Assembly: GCA_963797635.1 (NCBI GenBank)
Contig: CAWCPZ010000010.1
Span: 1-64,000, forward strand
Direction: 5' to 3'
Length of the DNA stretch: 64,000 bases
Origin: JAOUEA01 sp963797635
GTDB lineage: Bacteria; Actinomycetota; UBA4738; HRBIN12
Shown: piece by piece, positions 35,094-43,926 of the stretch
Numbering within the stretch: position 1 is the first letter of the stretch
How the letters are laid out: the number at the start of each line of letters is the position of its first letter
Notes under the pieces: generated by a model
Seen by the model: only the letters and a program-made list of their open reading frames with translations
The model's database searches: none
What the model was told of the DNA's origin: nothing
Made by a program: the position numbers and the translations under genes

Positions 35094-35612
35094 ATGACCG
35101 AGACCGCGATCTTCGGCGCGGGATGCTTCTGGGGCGTCGAGTGGGTGTTCCGGCAGGTGCCGGGCGTCCAGGATGCCGTCAGCGGCTACGCCGGCGGACT
35201 CACCGACAACCCGACCTACCGCGACGTCTGCAGCCACACCACCGGACATGCCGAGGTGGTCGAGGTGACCTTCGACCCGTCGGTCGTCACCTTCGAGCAG
35301 CTGCTCGAGGTGTTCTGGGCGATGCACGATCCGACCCAGGTGAACCGGCAGGGCCCGGACGTGGGTGACCAGTACCGCAGCGTGGTCTTCACCACGACCC
35401 CGGAGCAGCTCGCCACGGCCGTCGCATCGAAGGAGCGCGCCCAGGCGCGGTTCGACAAGCCGATCGCGACCCAGATCGAGGCGGCGCCCACCTTCTACCC
35501 GGCCGAGGGCTACCACCAGCGGTACTACGAGGGCAACGGGCACACCCCGTACTGCCACGTGCTGCCGGTCGGTGTCCTGAAGGACCTGGGGCTGGTTCCG
35601 GCCTCGTCGTGA
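35094..35612 (+). CDS. msrA: Peptide-methionine (S)-S-oxide reductase
   Basis: A 172-residue repair enzyme that reduces methionine-S-sulfoxide in proteins. The signature 'GAGCFWGVEW' holds the catalytic Cys; 'GYAGG', 'CSHTTGHAEVVEVTFDP' and 'DVGDQYRS' follow in the usual order. There is no Cys pair at the extreme C-terminus of the E. coli type, though 'YCHV' near residue 158 supplies a possible resolving Cys. A GAGGAGG-like Shine-Dalgarno sequence precedes ATG 35094. It faces the CDGSH gene tail to tail. Confidence 0.95.
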   Translation: MTETAIFGAGCFWGVEWVFRQVPGVQDAVSGYAGGLTDNPTYRDVCSHTTGHAEVVEVTFDPSVVTFEQLLEVFWAMHDPTQVNRQGPDVGDQYRSVVFTTTPEQLATAVASKERAQARFDKPIATQIEAAPTFYPAEGYHQRYYEGNGHTPYCHVLPVGVLKDLGLVPASS

Positions 35613-35626
35613 GGCCCCGGCCCCGC

Positions 35627-36299
35627 TCAGGCGTCGGTGAACCCGATCTCCTGGTGGGTGCCGTCGCAGAAGGGCTTGTTGGTCGAGGCGCCGCAGCGGC
35701 ACAGCGTCACGCGGTTGCGCACCTCGTAGTCCTGACCATCGGCTCCGGTGACCCGGACCCCACCGCGCACCCACAGCGGGCCGTCCTCCACGACGGCCAC
35801 GCTGGTGGGGAGCGCGGGTTCCATCGGCTCGCCGTCTTCCTCCTCGCTCGCCGCGAGCGCGCCGGACGGGCACAGGCGCACCATGTCGATCAGTCGTTCG
35901 CGCACCGCGGGATCGTCGGTCTCCTTGATCATGCGCCACACGTTCGTGAACCGGTCGCCGCAGAAGCCGGCGTGCTCACAGATCGAGCGGTCGTCGGTCA
36001 TGACGACCCCCTCGCCCGCATAGGTCTTGCGGCGGGCCGCGATCGGGCCGCGATCGGCGGTCTCGGTGCCCTGGAAGCCGATCGTGCGATGCGTGCCGTC
36101 GCAGAACGGTTTGTCCGACGAGTGGCCGCATCGGCACAGCTTCACACTCCTCGCGTGGCTCCACGGGCTGATCGGGCGCCCAGCCGATGGGCTCACCGTG
36201 ATCGGTCTGGACGATCGAGGTCCGCACCAGCGGCAGCCGGCCTTCGACCACGTACGGTCCGTCCGTGACGCGGATGCGAGGTTCGGAACCCTCATCCAT
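35627..36299 (-). CDS. Double-CDGSH iron-sulfur protein with a ferredoxin-like middle domain, one frameshift
   Basis: Two CDGSH [2Fe-2S] motifs, 'CRCGHSSDKPFCDGTH' and 'CRCGASTNKPFCDGTH' (three Cys and one His each), flank a Fer4_19-like mono-cluster segment ('CEHAGFCGDRF' to 'LCPSGAL'). The N-terminal 45 residues come from another frame ('IRVTDGPYVVEGRLPLV'), with the break near 36155. Total about 223 residues, predicted cytoplasmic. CDGSH proteins transfer clusters or sense redox state; the three-cluster arrangement suggests electron storage or transfer. TAGGCT 6 nt before ATG 36299 marks a leaderless start. Confidence 0.8.
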
Positions 36300-36305
36300 G
36301 TGTGG

Positions 36306-36311
36306 AGCCTA
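36306..36311 (-). promoter_or_regulatory. Leaderless -10 box (TAGGCT) of the CDGSH gene
   Basis: TAGGCT on the minus strand ends 6 nt before ATG 36299 and shows the coding start lies in the first of the two frames. Confidence 0.5.
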
Positions 36312-36401
36312 CCGGGGTCCCGGGCGAAGGCGGCGACGCTCCACGGTCGGCGGGGGAGGCCGTGGGATACTCGCGCCGTTCGTCCGAGAGGAGCCCCAGC
36401 C

Positions 36402-37401
36402 ATGGCCCGTTCGATCCGCGCCCGCATCCCTGCTCGTCACCGCCGCCGTGACCGCGGCCATCAGCCGTCTCCGTCGCTCCCCGCGTCGGCGAGCTTCCCC
36501 GATCAGGGGCCGCGGGTGTTGTTCGCGCGGGCGAAGATGCCGCCGGCCAGGACGCTCAGCCCGTTGCGAGGGATCGGCGCGCTCGACCTGTTCACCATGA
36601 AACCGAACGGCGACGACCAGGTGCGGGTCGTCAAGACCGACGCCCTCCTGGAGTACGGCGGCCACTGGTCTCCCAACGGCGCCCGCATGACGTTCGCCGG
36701 CTCGAAAGGCAAGGGCAACCTCGACATCTACACGGCCAAGGCCGACGGCACGAACGCAAGCAACTCACGACCGCGGCGACGAACTACAGCCCGAACTGGT
36801 CGAAGAACGGCCAGCAGATCGTGTGGACGCGGCTCGGCGGCACGGGCGCGGGTCGGCGGCTCTCGGCCGCGACGCTGCGGGGCATCGACGCGAACCTGAT
36901 GGTGATGAACGCCGACGGCACCGATAAGCATTCGATCTTCACCGGGTTCGCGATGGCGCCGGCATGGAATCCCACCGCGGGCCGGATCGCGTTCAGCACC
37001 TACGACGGTGACTCGCTCGACGTCTCGTGGATCAAGCCCAACGGTCTGGGCCTCCAGCAGCTGACGGACTTCGGCATCGGGACCTTCACCCTGTTCGGCG
37101 ACTGGGCACCGGACGGGGACTCGTTCGCCATGCTCTTCGACGGCGGGATGGCGCGGGGAGGCATCGATGGCTACGACCTCTATCTCGGTACGCCCGAGGG
37201 CACGAAGCCGATCTTCCTGGCTGCGGACGCGGACCTGGAGTTCTCCCCGGTGTTCACCGCGGACGGCTCGCGGGTGATCTTCGTCCGCACGACGGGTCCG
37301 ACTTCGAGCTGTTCTCCGTCAAGGCCGACGGCAGCGGCGGCGAGAAGCAGCTCACCACCAATGGCGCGGACGACCTCCTCAGCCTCGTCCCCTTGATCTA
37401 G
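36402..37401 (+). pseudogene. Secreted TolB/PD40-like beta-propeller, several frameshifts
   Basis: Starts at ATG 36402 after GAGAGGAG. A signal peptide is visible only across frames ('SLLVTAAVTAA'). WD40-like PD40 blades follow: 'DLFTMKPNGDDQVRV', 'HWSPNGARMTFAG', 'DIYTAKADGTN', 'NLMVMNADGTDKHS', 'WNPTAGRIAFSTYDG', 'FSPVFTADGSRVIFVR', 'ELFSVKADGSGGEKQLT'. At least three frame changes (near 36430-36480, 36765 and 37295) are needed. The full product would be about 333 residues, a periplasmic-type propeller of unknown partner. Confidence 0.6.
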
Positions 37402-37429
37402 CGCTCGCCACCCGGGAAGGAACCGGGTA

Positions 37430-37435
37430 TAGACT
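37430..37435 (+). promoter_or_regulatory. Leaderless -10 box (TAGACT) of the UvrD-like helicase gene
   Basis: TATAGACT ends 8 nt before ATG 37444. Confidence 0.5.
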
Positions 37436-37443
37436 CCGAACAC

Positions 37444-39479
37444 ATGTTCGGAGACCAGCTCAACGACGCGCAGCGAGCTGCGGCCACCCACGGCGACGGT
37501 CCGTTGCTGATCGTCGCCGGTGCGGGCACCGGCAAGACCGCCACGCTCGCCGCTCGGGTGGCGTGGCTGATCGAGCAGGGCACGCGCCCCGAACGCATCC
37601 TGCTGCTCACGTTCAGCCGGCGCGGCGCCCGCGAGATGCTCTCCCGCGCCGAGCGCATGACCGGGGCCGATGCGGGAAGGGTGTGGGGCGGCACCTTCCA
37701 CGCCGTGGGCAACCGGCTGCTCCGGTTGCACGGACGGCCGTTGGGATTGCGCCCCGACTTCACCGTGCTCGACCAGGCCGACGGCGCCGACGTGATGAAC
37801 CTGTTGCGCGACGAGTTCGGCTTCAGCACGCGCGAGCGCCGATTCCCCCGCAAGGAGACGCTCGCGTCGATCTACTCGCGCACGGTCAACGCGGGCGACA
37901 AGCTCGGCGACGTGCTGAAGCGTCACTACCCCTGGTGCCTCGAGGAGGCCGACGGCATCCGCGAGATCTTCACCGCCTACACCGTCCGCAAGCGCGAGCA
38001 GAACGTCCTGGACTACGACGACCTGCTGCTGTTCTGGAAGGCGCTGGCGTGGAGCGATGCCACCCGGGAGCCGATGGCGGCGATGTTCGACCACATCCTG
38101 GTCGACGAGTACCAGGACACGAACGCGCTGCAGGCCGACATCCTCGAGGGCATGCGGCCTCCCAGCGCGCGGAACCTCACGGTGGTGGGCGACGACGCCC
38201 AGTCGATCTACGGGTTCCGAGCGGCGACGGTGCGCAACATCCTGGAGTTCCCGCAGCGGTTCGACGGCGCCACCGTGATCACCCTGGAACAGAACTACCG
38301 GTCGATCCCGCCCATCCTCGCCGCTTCCAACGCCGCGATCGCGCTCAGCCCCCAACGCCACGACAAGACGCTGTGGTCGGCGCGGCGCGGCGATCGCATC
38401 GCCCACGTTGCGCACCTGCCTGGACGAGCCCGCCCAATCCGCCGCGGTGTGCGACACCGTGCTCGCCCATCGTGAGGAAGGGGTGCCGCTGAAGGAGCAG
38501 GCCGTGCTGTTCCGCGCGGCCCACCACAGCGATCTGCTCGAGGTCGAACTCGCCCGTCGCAGCATCCCGTTCGTGAAGTACGGCGGTCTGAAGTTCATGG
38601 AAGCCGGACACGTGAAGGACACGCTGGCGATCCTGCGGGTGCTGGAGAATCCGTGGGACGAGGTCGCGTGGTTCCGCGTGCTGCAGCTGCCGGAGGGCAT
38701 GGGACCGGCCACCGCTCGCCGCCTGATGACCCAGATCGGCGTGCGCGACGGGAACTCCGGACGAAGCCTCGCCATTGGTCAAGGTACTTGACCAACCCGT
38801 CGACGTGCCTCGCGCCGCGGTCGAGGGCTTCCAGGAGCTCCGATCGGCGCTCCGTGGGTGCGTGGACGAGACCGTGCTGCCTCCCGCCGCCCAGCTGGAG
38901 CGCCTGCGGCCGTTCCTGGACGAGGTGATCGGGCGCACCTACCCCGCCGCCGCCGCGCGGACGCGTGACCTCGACCAGCTCACGCTGCTGGCCCAGGGGT
39001 ATGAGTCCCGCGGACGGTTCCTGTCGGAGCTGACCTTGGATCCGCCGTCGTCGACCGGCGACCTCGCCGGTCCTCCGCTGCTCGACGAGGACTACCTGGT
39101 GCTCTCGACGATCCACTCCGCCAAGGGGCTCGAATGGGACGTCGTCCACCTGATCCATGCCGCCGACGGCATGATCCCCTCCGACATGGCGACCGGCGAT
39201 GACGACGAGATCGAGGAGGAGCGCCGACTGCTGTACGTGGCGCTCACCCGCGCCCGGGACGCCCTCCACGTGACGTTCCCCATGCGCTACTACCGCCGCC
39301 CGAAAGGGCTCGAGGACCCGCACAGCTACGCGCAGCTCAGCCGGTTCCTGGAACCGGCCTCGGTGGCATCGTGCTTCGAACCGATCGCTCCGGAGATCGA
39401 GCCTGCGCCCGATGCCGTCGTGGATCTCACGGGCACGGCCGACGTCGACGGGTTCCTCGCCGGCCTCTGGGCCGAGTGA
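37444..39479 (+). CDS. UvrD/PcrA-like superfamily 1 DNA helicase, frame interrupted twice
   Basis: About 678 residues over three frames. Motif I 'GAGTGKT' (residue 26), motif Ia 'LLTFSRRGAREM', motif II 'VDEYQDTNA', motif III 'VGDDAQSIYGFR', motif IV 'LEQNYRS' are in frame 1; the break near 38410 (one extra G) leads to 'KYGGLKFMEAGHVKD', and a second near 38755 to motif V 'LSTIHSAKGLEWD' and motif VI 'LLYVALTRARD'. All SF1A motifs survive. It is shorter than PcrA, with a reduced C-terminal region. Likely role: 3'-5' unwinding in repair. The second break lies about 20 bp before a repeated palindrome. Confidence 0.85.
38775..38795. repeat. 21-bp palindrome inside the helicase gene, copy 2 of 2
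   Basis: TTGGTCAAG-N3-CTTGACCAA (N3 = GTA), flanked by CA and C exactly as at 24613-24633. The centre GTA makes this copy almost fully symmetric. It reads Leu-Val-Lys-Val-Leu-Asp-Gln in the helicase frame. Confidence 0.75.
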
Positions 39480-39487
39480 CGCGCCGG

Positions 39488-39493
39488 TAGGCT
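39488..39493 (+). promoter_or_regulatory. Leaderless -10 box (TAGGCT) of the HAD gene
   Basis: TAGGCT ends 7 nt before GTG 39501. Confidence 0.5.
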
Positions 39494-39500
39494 GGGGCCC

Positions 39501-40175
39501 GTGCCCACCTACGACGCGGTCCTGCTCGACCTGTACGACACCCTGGTGTGGAGCGACTGGCTCGCGTGGCAGCACACGCTGGCCGAACGGCTCGGCATCA
39601 CGCCCCAGGCCATGGGCGAGGTGTTCACCGTCACGCGCCCGGCCAGGAGCAAGGGCGAGAACGCCGACGAGAACGCCGACATGGCCGCCATCGTCGAGGC
39701 GGCGGGGCACGCGCCCGACCCCGACCTGGTAGCCGAGCTCATCGCGCTGGAGGGCGAGATGATGCGTGATCGCGTGCACCTCTACGACGATTCGCTGGAC
39801 GTCGTGCGCGGCCTTCGTGCGCGCGGCGTGAAGACCGCGCTCGTGAGCAACTGCTCGTACAACACCGTGCCCATCGTCGAGCGACTGGGGCTGGAGGCGG
39901 AGTTCGATGCCGTGATCCTGTCGTTCGCCGTGCGGAGCATGAAGCCCGAACCCGAGATCTACCGCCTGGCCCTGGAAGCCCTCGGCGAACCCGACCCGAG
40001 CCGTGCGGTCTTCGTCGACGACCAGGTGCTCTACTGCGACGGCGCGAAGGCGGTGGGCCTGGACACCTACCTGATCTTCCGGCCCGAGGAGGCCATGGAA
40101 GGCCGTCCCGCCAGCACGAACGGCCACCGCATCATCGAGGACCTGCGACCGCTGATCGCCGAGACGCTCGGCTAG
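39501..40175 (+). CDS. HAD-superfamily hydrolase
   Basis: A 224-residue phosphatase of the haloacid-dehalogenase fold. Motif I 'LLDLYDTLV' (the second acidic residue is replaced by Tyr-Asp order D-x-Y-D-T), motif II 'ALVSNCS', motif III Lys in 'MKPEPEIYRLAL' and motif IV 'VFVDDQ' are present. The helical cap between residues 20 and 90 marks subfamily I. Substrate unknown, probably a small phosphometabolite. Its 3' end overlaps the hemolysin-III gene by 4 nt on the opposite strand. Confidence 0.85.
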   Translation: MPTYDAVLLDLYDTLVWSDWLAWQHTLAERLGITPQAMGEVFTVTRPARSKGENADENADMAAIVEAAGHAPDPDLVAELIALEGEMMRDRVHLYDDSLDVVRGLRARGVKTALVSNCSYNTVPIVERLGLEAEFDAVILSFAVRSMKPEPEIYRLALEALGEPDPSRAVFVDDQVLYCDGAKAVGLDTYLIFRPEEAMEGRPASTNGHRIIEDLRPLIAETLG

Positions 40176-40873
40176 CCGCGGAGCTGCAGCACGATCATCA
40201 GGATGCAGAGGTAGTGGCAGATCGCCGCGGCGATCGTGATGGAGTGCCACACCTCGTGATAGCCGAACGTCAACGGCCACGGGTTGGGCTTGTTGGTGGC
40301 CAGCACGAGCGCGCCGAAGGAATAGAGCAGGCCACCCGCGATCAGCAACACCGTCTCGGGCGTATCGAGGCCGCGGATCAACGCCGGGAGGCTGACCACC
40401 GCCACCCAGCCCAGCCCGATGTACATGAACCCGGACAGCACGTGCAGATCGACGCGGTAGAACTTCGTGGCCACGCCCACGGCGGCTCCCGCCCACACGG
40501 TGATCAAGGTCGCGGTGCCCAGCGCCCCGGTGAGCACCAGCATGCAGAACGGCGTGTAGGTCCCCGCGATCAGCACGAAGATCATCGAGTGGTCGAGGCG
40601 GCGCATCCGCACGTAGGCCTCTTCCGACCAGGCCCCCAGGTGGTAGGACGCGCTGACGCCGAACAACCCGATCAGGGTGAGCGCGTAGATGAGGGTCGCG
40701 ATCCGCGCACGCCCGGTGGGTGCGAGCGCCACCAGCACCAGGCCCGCCGGGATCGCGGCGAAGAACGCGGCCTGGTGGAGCCGGCCCCGCATGCGGGGCT
40801 TCGGGCGCTCGTGGATCGGGACGGCGCGGAGCTGTTTACGGTCGGCCAGGATGCGGGGATCGACGTCGGACAC
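40172..40873 (-). CDS. Hemolysin-III/PAQR-family membrane protein
   Basis: A 233-residue protein with seven predicted helices. 'SASYHLGAW' after helix 2, 'RLDHSMIFVLIAGTYTPFC' in the middle and 'GYHEVWHSITIAAAICHY' near the C-terminus supply the conserved Ser, Asp and His residues that form the zinc site in PAQR proteins. Bacterial members are called hemolysin III, but lysis is doubtful; a role in lipid hydrolysis or membrane homeostasis is more likely. Start GTG 40873 lies 6 nt after TAGGCT. Confidence 0.88.
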   Translation of the reverse strand: MSDVDPRILADRKQLRAVPIHERPKPRMRGRLHQAAFFAAIPAGLVLVALAPTGRARIATLIYALTLIGLFGVSASYHLGAWSEEAYVRMRRLDHSMIFVLIAGTYTPFCMLVLTGALGTATLITVWAGAAVGVATKFYRVDLHVLSGFMYIGLGWVAVVSLPALIRGLDTPETVLLIAGGLLYSFGALVLATNKPNPWPLTFGYHEVWHSITIAAAICHYLCILMIVLQLRG

Positions 40874-40879
40874 CCACCC

Positions 40880-40885
40880 AGCCTA
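40880..40885 (-). promoter_or_regulatory. Leaderless -10 box (TAGGCT) of the hemolysin-III gene
   Basis: TAGGCT on the minus strand ends 6 nt before GTG 40873. The divergent ppk2 gene has its own TAGACT box 14 bp away. Confidence 0.5.
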
Positions 40886-40898
40886 GAGCACACGCCCC

Positions 40899-40904
40899 TA
40901 GACT
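40899..40904 (+). promoter_or_regulatory. -10 box (TAGACT) of ppk2, leadered
   Basis: TAGACT ends 33 nt before ATG 40938. A CTGGAGG Shine-Dalgarno sequence lies in the leader, unlike in the leaderless genes. Confidence 0.4.
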
Positions 40905-40937
40905 CATCGCACAGCGCGACGTCTGGAGGCGGATGAC

Positions 40938-41786
40938 ATGACCGAAGCGATGGAGCGGCAGGGTTCTGGCCGCACGAAGTTCCCGAACAAGGCCTACGAG
41001 AAGGAGCTCTACCGGCTGCAAGAAGAACTCGTGAAGATGGAGCAGTGGGTCGCCGAGACGGGCGCCCGCGTCGTGGTGATCTTCGAAGGACGTGATGCGG
41101 CCGGCAAGGGCGGCACGATCAAACGGATCGCCGAACACACGAACCCGCGGATCACGAAGCACGTCGCGCTGCCCAAGCCCACCGAGCGTCAGACCTCCCA
41201 GTGGTACTTCCAGCGGTACGTGGCCGAGCTGCCCGCGGCGGGCGAGATCATCCTGTTCGACCGCAGTTGGTACAACCGCGCCGGCGTCGAGCACGTGCTC
41301 GGGTTCTGCACGCCCAACGAGTACTACCGGTTCCTCCGCCAGTGCCCGATCTTCGAACGCCTCCTGGTGGAGGACGGCATCATCCTGATCAAGTACTGGT
41401 TCTCGGTGAGCGACGAAGAGCAGGAGCGCCGGTTCGCCAAGCGCATCACCGATCCGCTGCGCCGCTGGAAGCTGAGCGAGACCGACCTGTACTCACGCAC
41501 CAAGTGGGTGGACTACTCGCGCGCGAAGGACGAGATGTTCGTCCACACCGACCTGCCCGAGGCGCCGTGGTACGTGGTCGAGTCCGACACGAAGAAGAAG
41601 GCCCGGCTCAACTGCATCTCGCACCTGCTGTCGAAGATCCCGTACCAAGAGGAAGCCGTGCCGGAGATCGAGCTGCCGGACCGCCAGAAGGACGAGGGCT
41701 ACGTGCGGCCGCCGCGCGATCTCTACACCTACGTGCCCGACCACGCGGACGAGATCGCCGCCGAGCACCACGGCAAGCACGACTAG
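40938..41786 (+). CDS. ppk2: Polyphosphate kinase 2
   Basis: A 282-residue PPK2-family enzyme that uses polyphosphate to phosphorylate nucleoside di- or monophosphates. Walker A is 'GRDAAGKGG', the lid/Walker B region 'LFDRSWYNRAGVEHVLGF', and 'EKELYRLQEELVKMEQWV' the N-terminal helix usual for one-domain PPK2. Length and 'LPKPTERQ' fit class I or III; the class, and so NDP versus NMP preference, is not certain. It converges on the hemQ end of the heme operon with a shared hairpin. Confidence 0.94.
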   Translation: MTEAMERQGSGRTKFPNKAYEKELYRLQEELVKMEQWVAETGARVVVIFEGRDAAGKGGTIKRIAEHTNPRITKHVALPKPTERQTSQWYFQRYVAELPAAGEIILFDRSWYNRAGVEHVLGFCTPNEYYRFLRQCPIFERLLVEDGIILIKYWFSVSDEEQERRFAKRITDPLRRWKLSETDLYSRTKWVDYSRAKDEMFVHTDLPEAPWYVVESDTKKKARLNCISHLLSKIPYQEEAVPEIELPDRQKDEGYVRPPRDLYTYVPDHADEIAAEHHGKHD

Positions 41787-41792
41787 TCAGCG

Positions 41793-41829
41793 AGCGGCCC
41801 GGCTCGACGCCTGACGCGGTCGGGCCGCT
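41793..41829. terminator. Bidirectional hairpin between ppk2 and hemQ
   Basis: AGCGGCCCG (41793-41801) pairs perfectly with CGGGCCGCT (41821-41829) around a 19-nt loop, in the 41-bp gap between two converging genes. It reaches the hemQ stop. No U tract is present, so strength is uncertain. Confidence 0.5.
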
Positions 41830-42505
41830 ACACGAGGTCGTCGAGGACGTCGGCGACCGACTTGCGGATCCCCGTGACGAACGGGATCTCGACCTTCGTG
41901 TACAGGCGGGCCTTGGCCTCGCGCAGACGGCGGATGCAGTCCACCAGCGAGTCGGCGCGTTCGGCCTCGAACGCCAGGATCCACTCCCAGTCGCCGAGTC
42001 CGAAGGCGCTGGTGGTGTTCGCCAGCACCTCGGGGAACTCCCGCCCGGCACCGCCGTGTTCGCGGAGCAGCTCGCCACGTTCCTCGCGAGGCAGCAGGTA
42101 CCACTCGGGCGTGCGGACGAACGGGTACACGCACAGGAACTTCTCCGGCGGCGTGCCCTTCACGAACGCAGGGGCATGGTCGGCCGTGAACTCCGCCGGC
42201 TTCACGGCGCCCATGAACATCCACGTGGGTTCGATCAGTCGGCCGACCGTCGTGCGGCGGAACTCCACGAGGGCGCGCTGCAGCACGTCGGGCGAATCAC
42301 CGTGGAGCCACAGCATCAGGTCGGCGTCGGCGCGGAAGCCGACCGTCGAGTACGTGCCACGCACCTGGACCGTGCCCTCCCAGGACTTGTACAGGTTCTC
42401 GATCTCCTGGGCGGCGTCGCGACGGTCGTCGGTATCGTCCAGCACGTCCCGCAGGTCGTCGCTGCCCACGAACACCGGGTACAGGGTGTAGATCGTCTCG
42501 CTCAT
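41828..42505 (-). CDS. hemQ: Coproheme decarboxylase HemQ (ChdC)
   Basis: A 225-residue chlorite-dismutase-fold protein that decarboxylates coproheme III to heme b with peroxide, the last step of the coproporphyrin-dependent pathway. 'FLCVYPFVRTPEWYLLP' carries the catalytic Tyr region, and 'FGLGDWEWILAFE' the conserved core strand; 'FMGAVKPAEFTADHAPAF' is the actinobacterial form of the preceding loop. The chlorite-dismutase distal Arg signature was not seen. ATG 42505 overlaps the hemY stop (ATGA). Confidence 0.95.
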   Translation of the reverse strand: MSETIYTLYPVFVGSDDLRDVLDDTDDRRDAAQEIENLYKSWEGTVQVRGTYSTVGFRADADLMLWLHGDSPDVLQRALVEFRRTTVGRLIEPTWMFMGAVKPAEFTADHAPAFVKGTPPEKFLCVYPFVRTPEWYLLPREERGELLREHGGAGREFPEVLANTTSAFGLGDWEWILAFEAERADSLVDCIRRLREAKARLYTKVEIPFVTGIRKSVADVLDDLV

Positions 42506-43926
42506 CGAACCGTCTCCTCGTCGTTCGAAATACCTGCGGGATCTCGTTGGAGGTAGGCGACCACGGCCTCTGCCGTTTCGCCGGCCGCCCTGACGCAATC
42601 GGGGATCCCCACGCCATCGTAGGCCTGGCCCACCACGAAGATACCTTCGGGCAGCGAACGTCGGATGCGCGCCACCAGGTCGAGGTGACCCAGCTCGTAC
42701 TGCGGCATCGCCTTCGGCCAGCGCACCACGGCAGCGTGCTCGGGCATGTCCGGGAGCCTCACGAGCGCGGCAAGGTGCTTGGCGCACGCCGCGATCAGGT
42801 CGGCGTCGTCGGCATCCAGGATGTCCTCTTCGCCCACGGCGCCGATGTAGCACCGCACCACCGCGCGCGTTCCGAAGGCGTCGGAGGGCCACTTGCTGGA
42901 GAGCCACGTGGCGGCGGTCATCGGTGCGGCCCCGCGAGGCACCACGAACCCGGTTCCTTCGGGGAGACTGGGCTGCGAACCCTCCGCGTACACCATCAGC
43001 ACCACGCCGGTGGAGGCGTATGCGATCCCGGCGAGGTCGGCGGCCGCCGCCGGGGCCGGGTCCTCCACCAGGCGGGAGGCCTCATGCGCAGGCACGCTCA
43101 CGATCACGGCATCGGCATCGATCGTGGTCCCGTCGCCAAGCGTGACGCGGTGACGTCCATCGGTCGCATCGATCGCGGATGCGACGGAGTGCGTTCGGAC
43201 ACGGAAGCCCAGCTCTGCGGCGAGCGCATCGGTGAGCCGGTCGACGCCGCCTCGAGGCCGCACGAACATGGGGCCCGGATCGGACTTCCGTGATTGCCGG
43301 TTGGCGGCCTGCGCCCCCCGGATCAGGCTTCCCTGCCACGATTCCCAGCGCTCCAGGTCGGGGAACGTCGCGCGCACCGACAGGCGGTCGATGTCGCCGG
43401 CGTAGAGTCCCGCGAGCAGCGGGGCCACCGCTCGGTCGGTGGCCTCGTCGCCGAGCCGCCGGCGCAGCAGCGATCCCAGCGTCTCGTCGCTGTCGTCCTT
43501 GCGCTTCTTCTTCAACAGATCCAGCGCGGCACGCCGGCGACCCGCCCGCGACAGGCCCGGCCACGAGAACACCTGGCCGATGTCGCCGGGGATCCCGAAC
43601 GGCGCCTGCTTCGGCATCGCCACCAGCCCGCGTTCGGTCCACAGGTGCGCGCCGGTGGCGCCGGGTGCGACGAGTTCGTCCCCGATCCCGAGCTCCTTGC
43701 AGAGCTGCACGGCCCACGGCTTGCGCGCCAGGAACGAATCGGCGCCCGACGGCAGCACCAGGTCACCGACCTGCACGCTGCGGAGCTTCCCGCCTGGACG
43801 GTCGTTCGCTTCGAGCACGACGACGTCGATCGAGGGGTCGGCCTTCGTCAGGCGGTACGCCGTCGCCAGTCCGCTGACGCCGCCGCCGATGACGACGACC
43901 TTGGGTGCGTCGCCGTTCGCGGTCAC
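42502..43926 (-). CDS. hemY: Coproporphyrinogen III oxidase of the HemY/CgoX type
   Basis: A 474-residue flavoprotein formerly called protoporphyrinogen oxidase. 'VVVIGGGVSGLATAYRL' with 'VVLEANDRPGGKLRS' is the FAD fold, 'GADSFLARKPWAVQLCKELG' the substrate-side signature, and 'FVVGQAYDGVGIPDCVRAA' the C-terminal flavin motif. Next to hemQ it is expected to oxidise coproporphyrinogen III. GTG 43926 overlaps the hemH stop (GTGA), far downstream of the open frame's first start. Confidence 0.95.
   Translation of the reverse strand: MTANGDAPKVVVIGGGVSGLATAYRLTKADPSIDVVVLEANDRPGGKLRSVQVGDLVLPSGADSFLARKPWAVQLCKELGIGDELVAPGATGAHLWTERGLVAMPKQAPFGIPGDIGQVFSWPGLSRAGRRRAALDLLKKKRKDDSDETLGSLLRRRLGDEATDRAVAPLLAGLYAGDIDRLSVRATFPDLERWESWQGSLIRGAQAANRQSRKSDPGPMFVRPRGGVDRLTDALAAELGFRVRTHSVASAIDATDGRHRVTLGDGTTIDADAVIVSVPAHEASRLVEDPAPAAAADLAGIAYASTGVVLMVYAEGSQPSLPEGTGFVVPRGAAPMTAATWLSSKWPSDAFGTRAVVRCYIGAVGEEDILDADDADLIAACAKHLAALVRLPDMPEHAAVVRWPKAMPQYELGHLDLVARIRRSLPEGIFVVGQAYDGVGIPDCVRAAGETAEAVVAYLQRDPAGISNDEETVR

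Noticed and set aside
24613..38795. The 21-bp palindrome as a standard parS site
   Set aside because: It has no similarity to the TGTTTCACGTGAAACA consensus; only an analogous role remains open.
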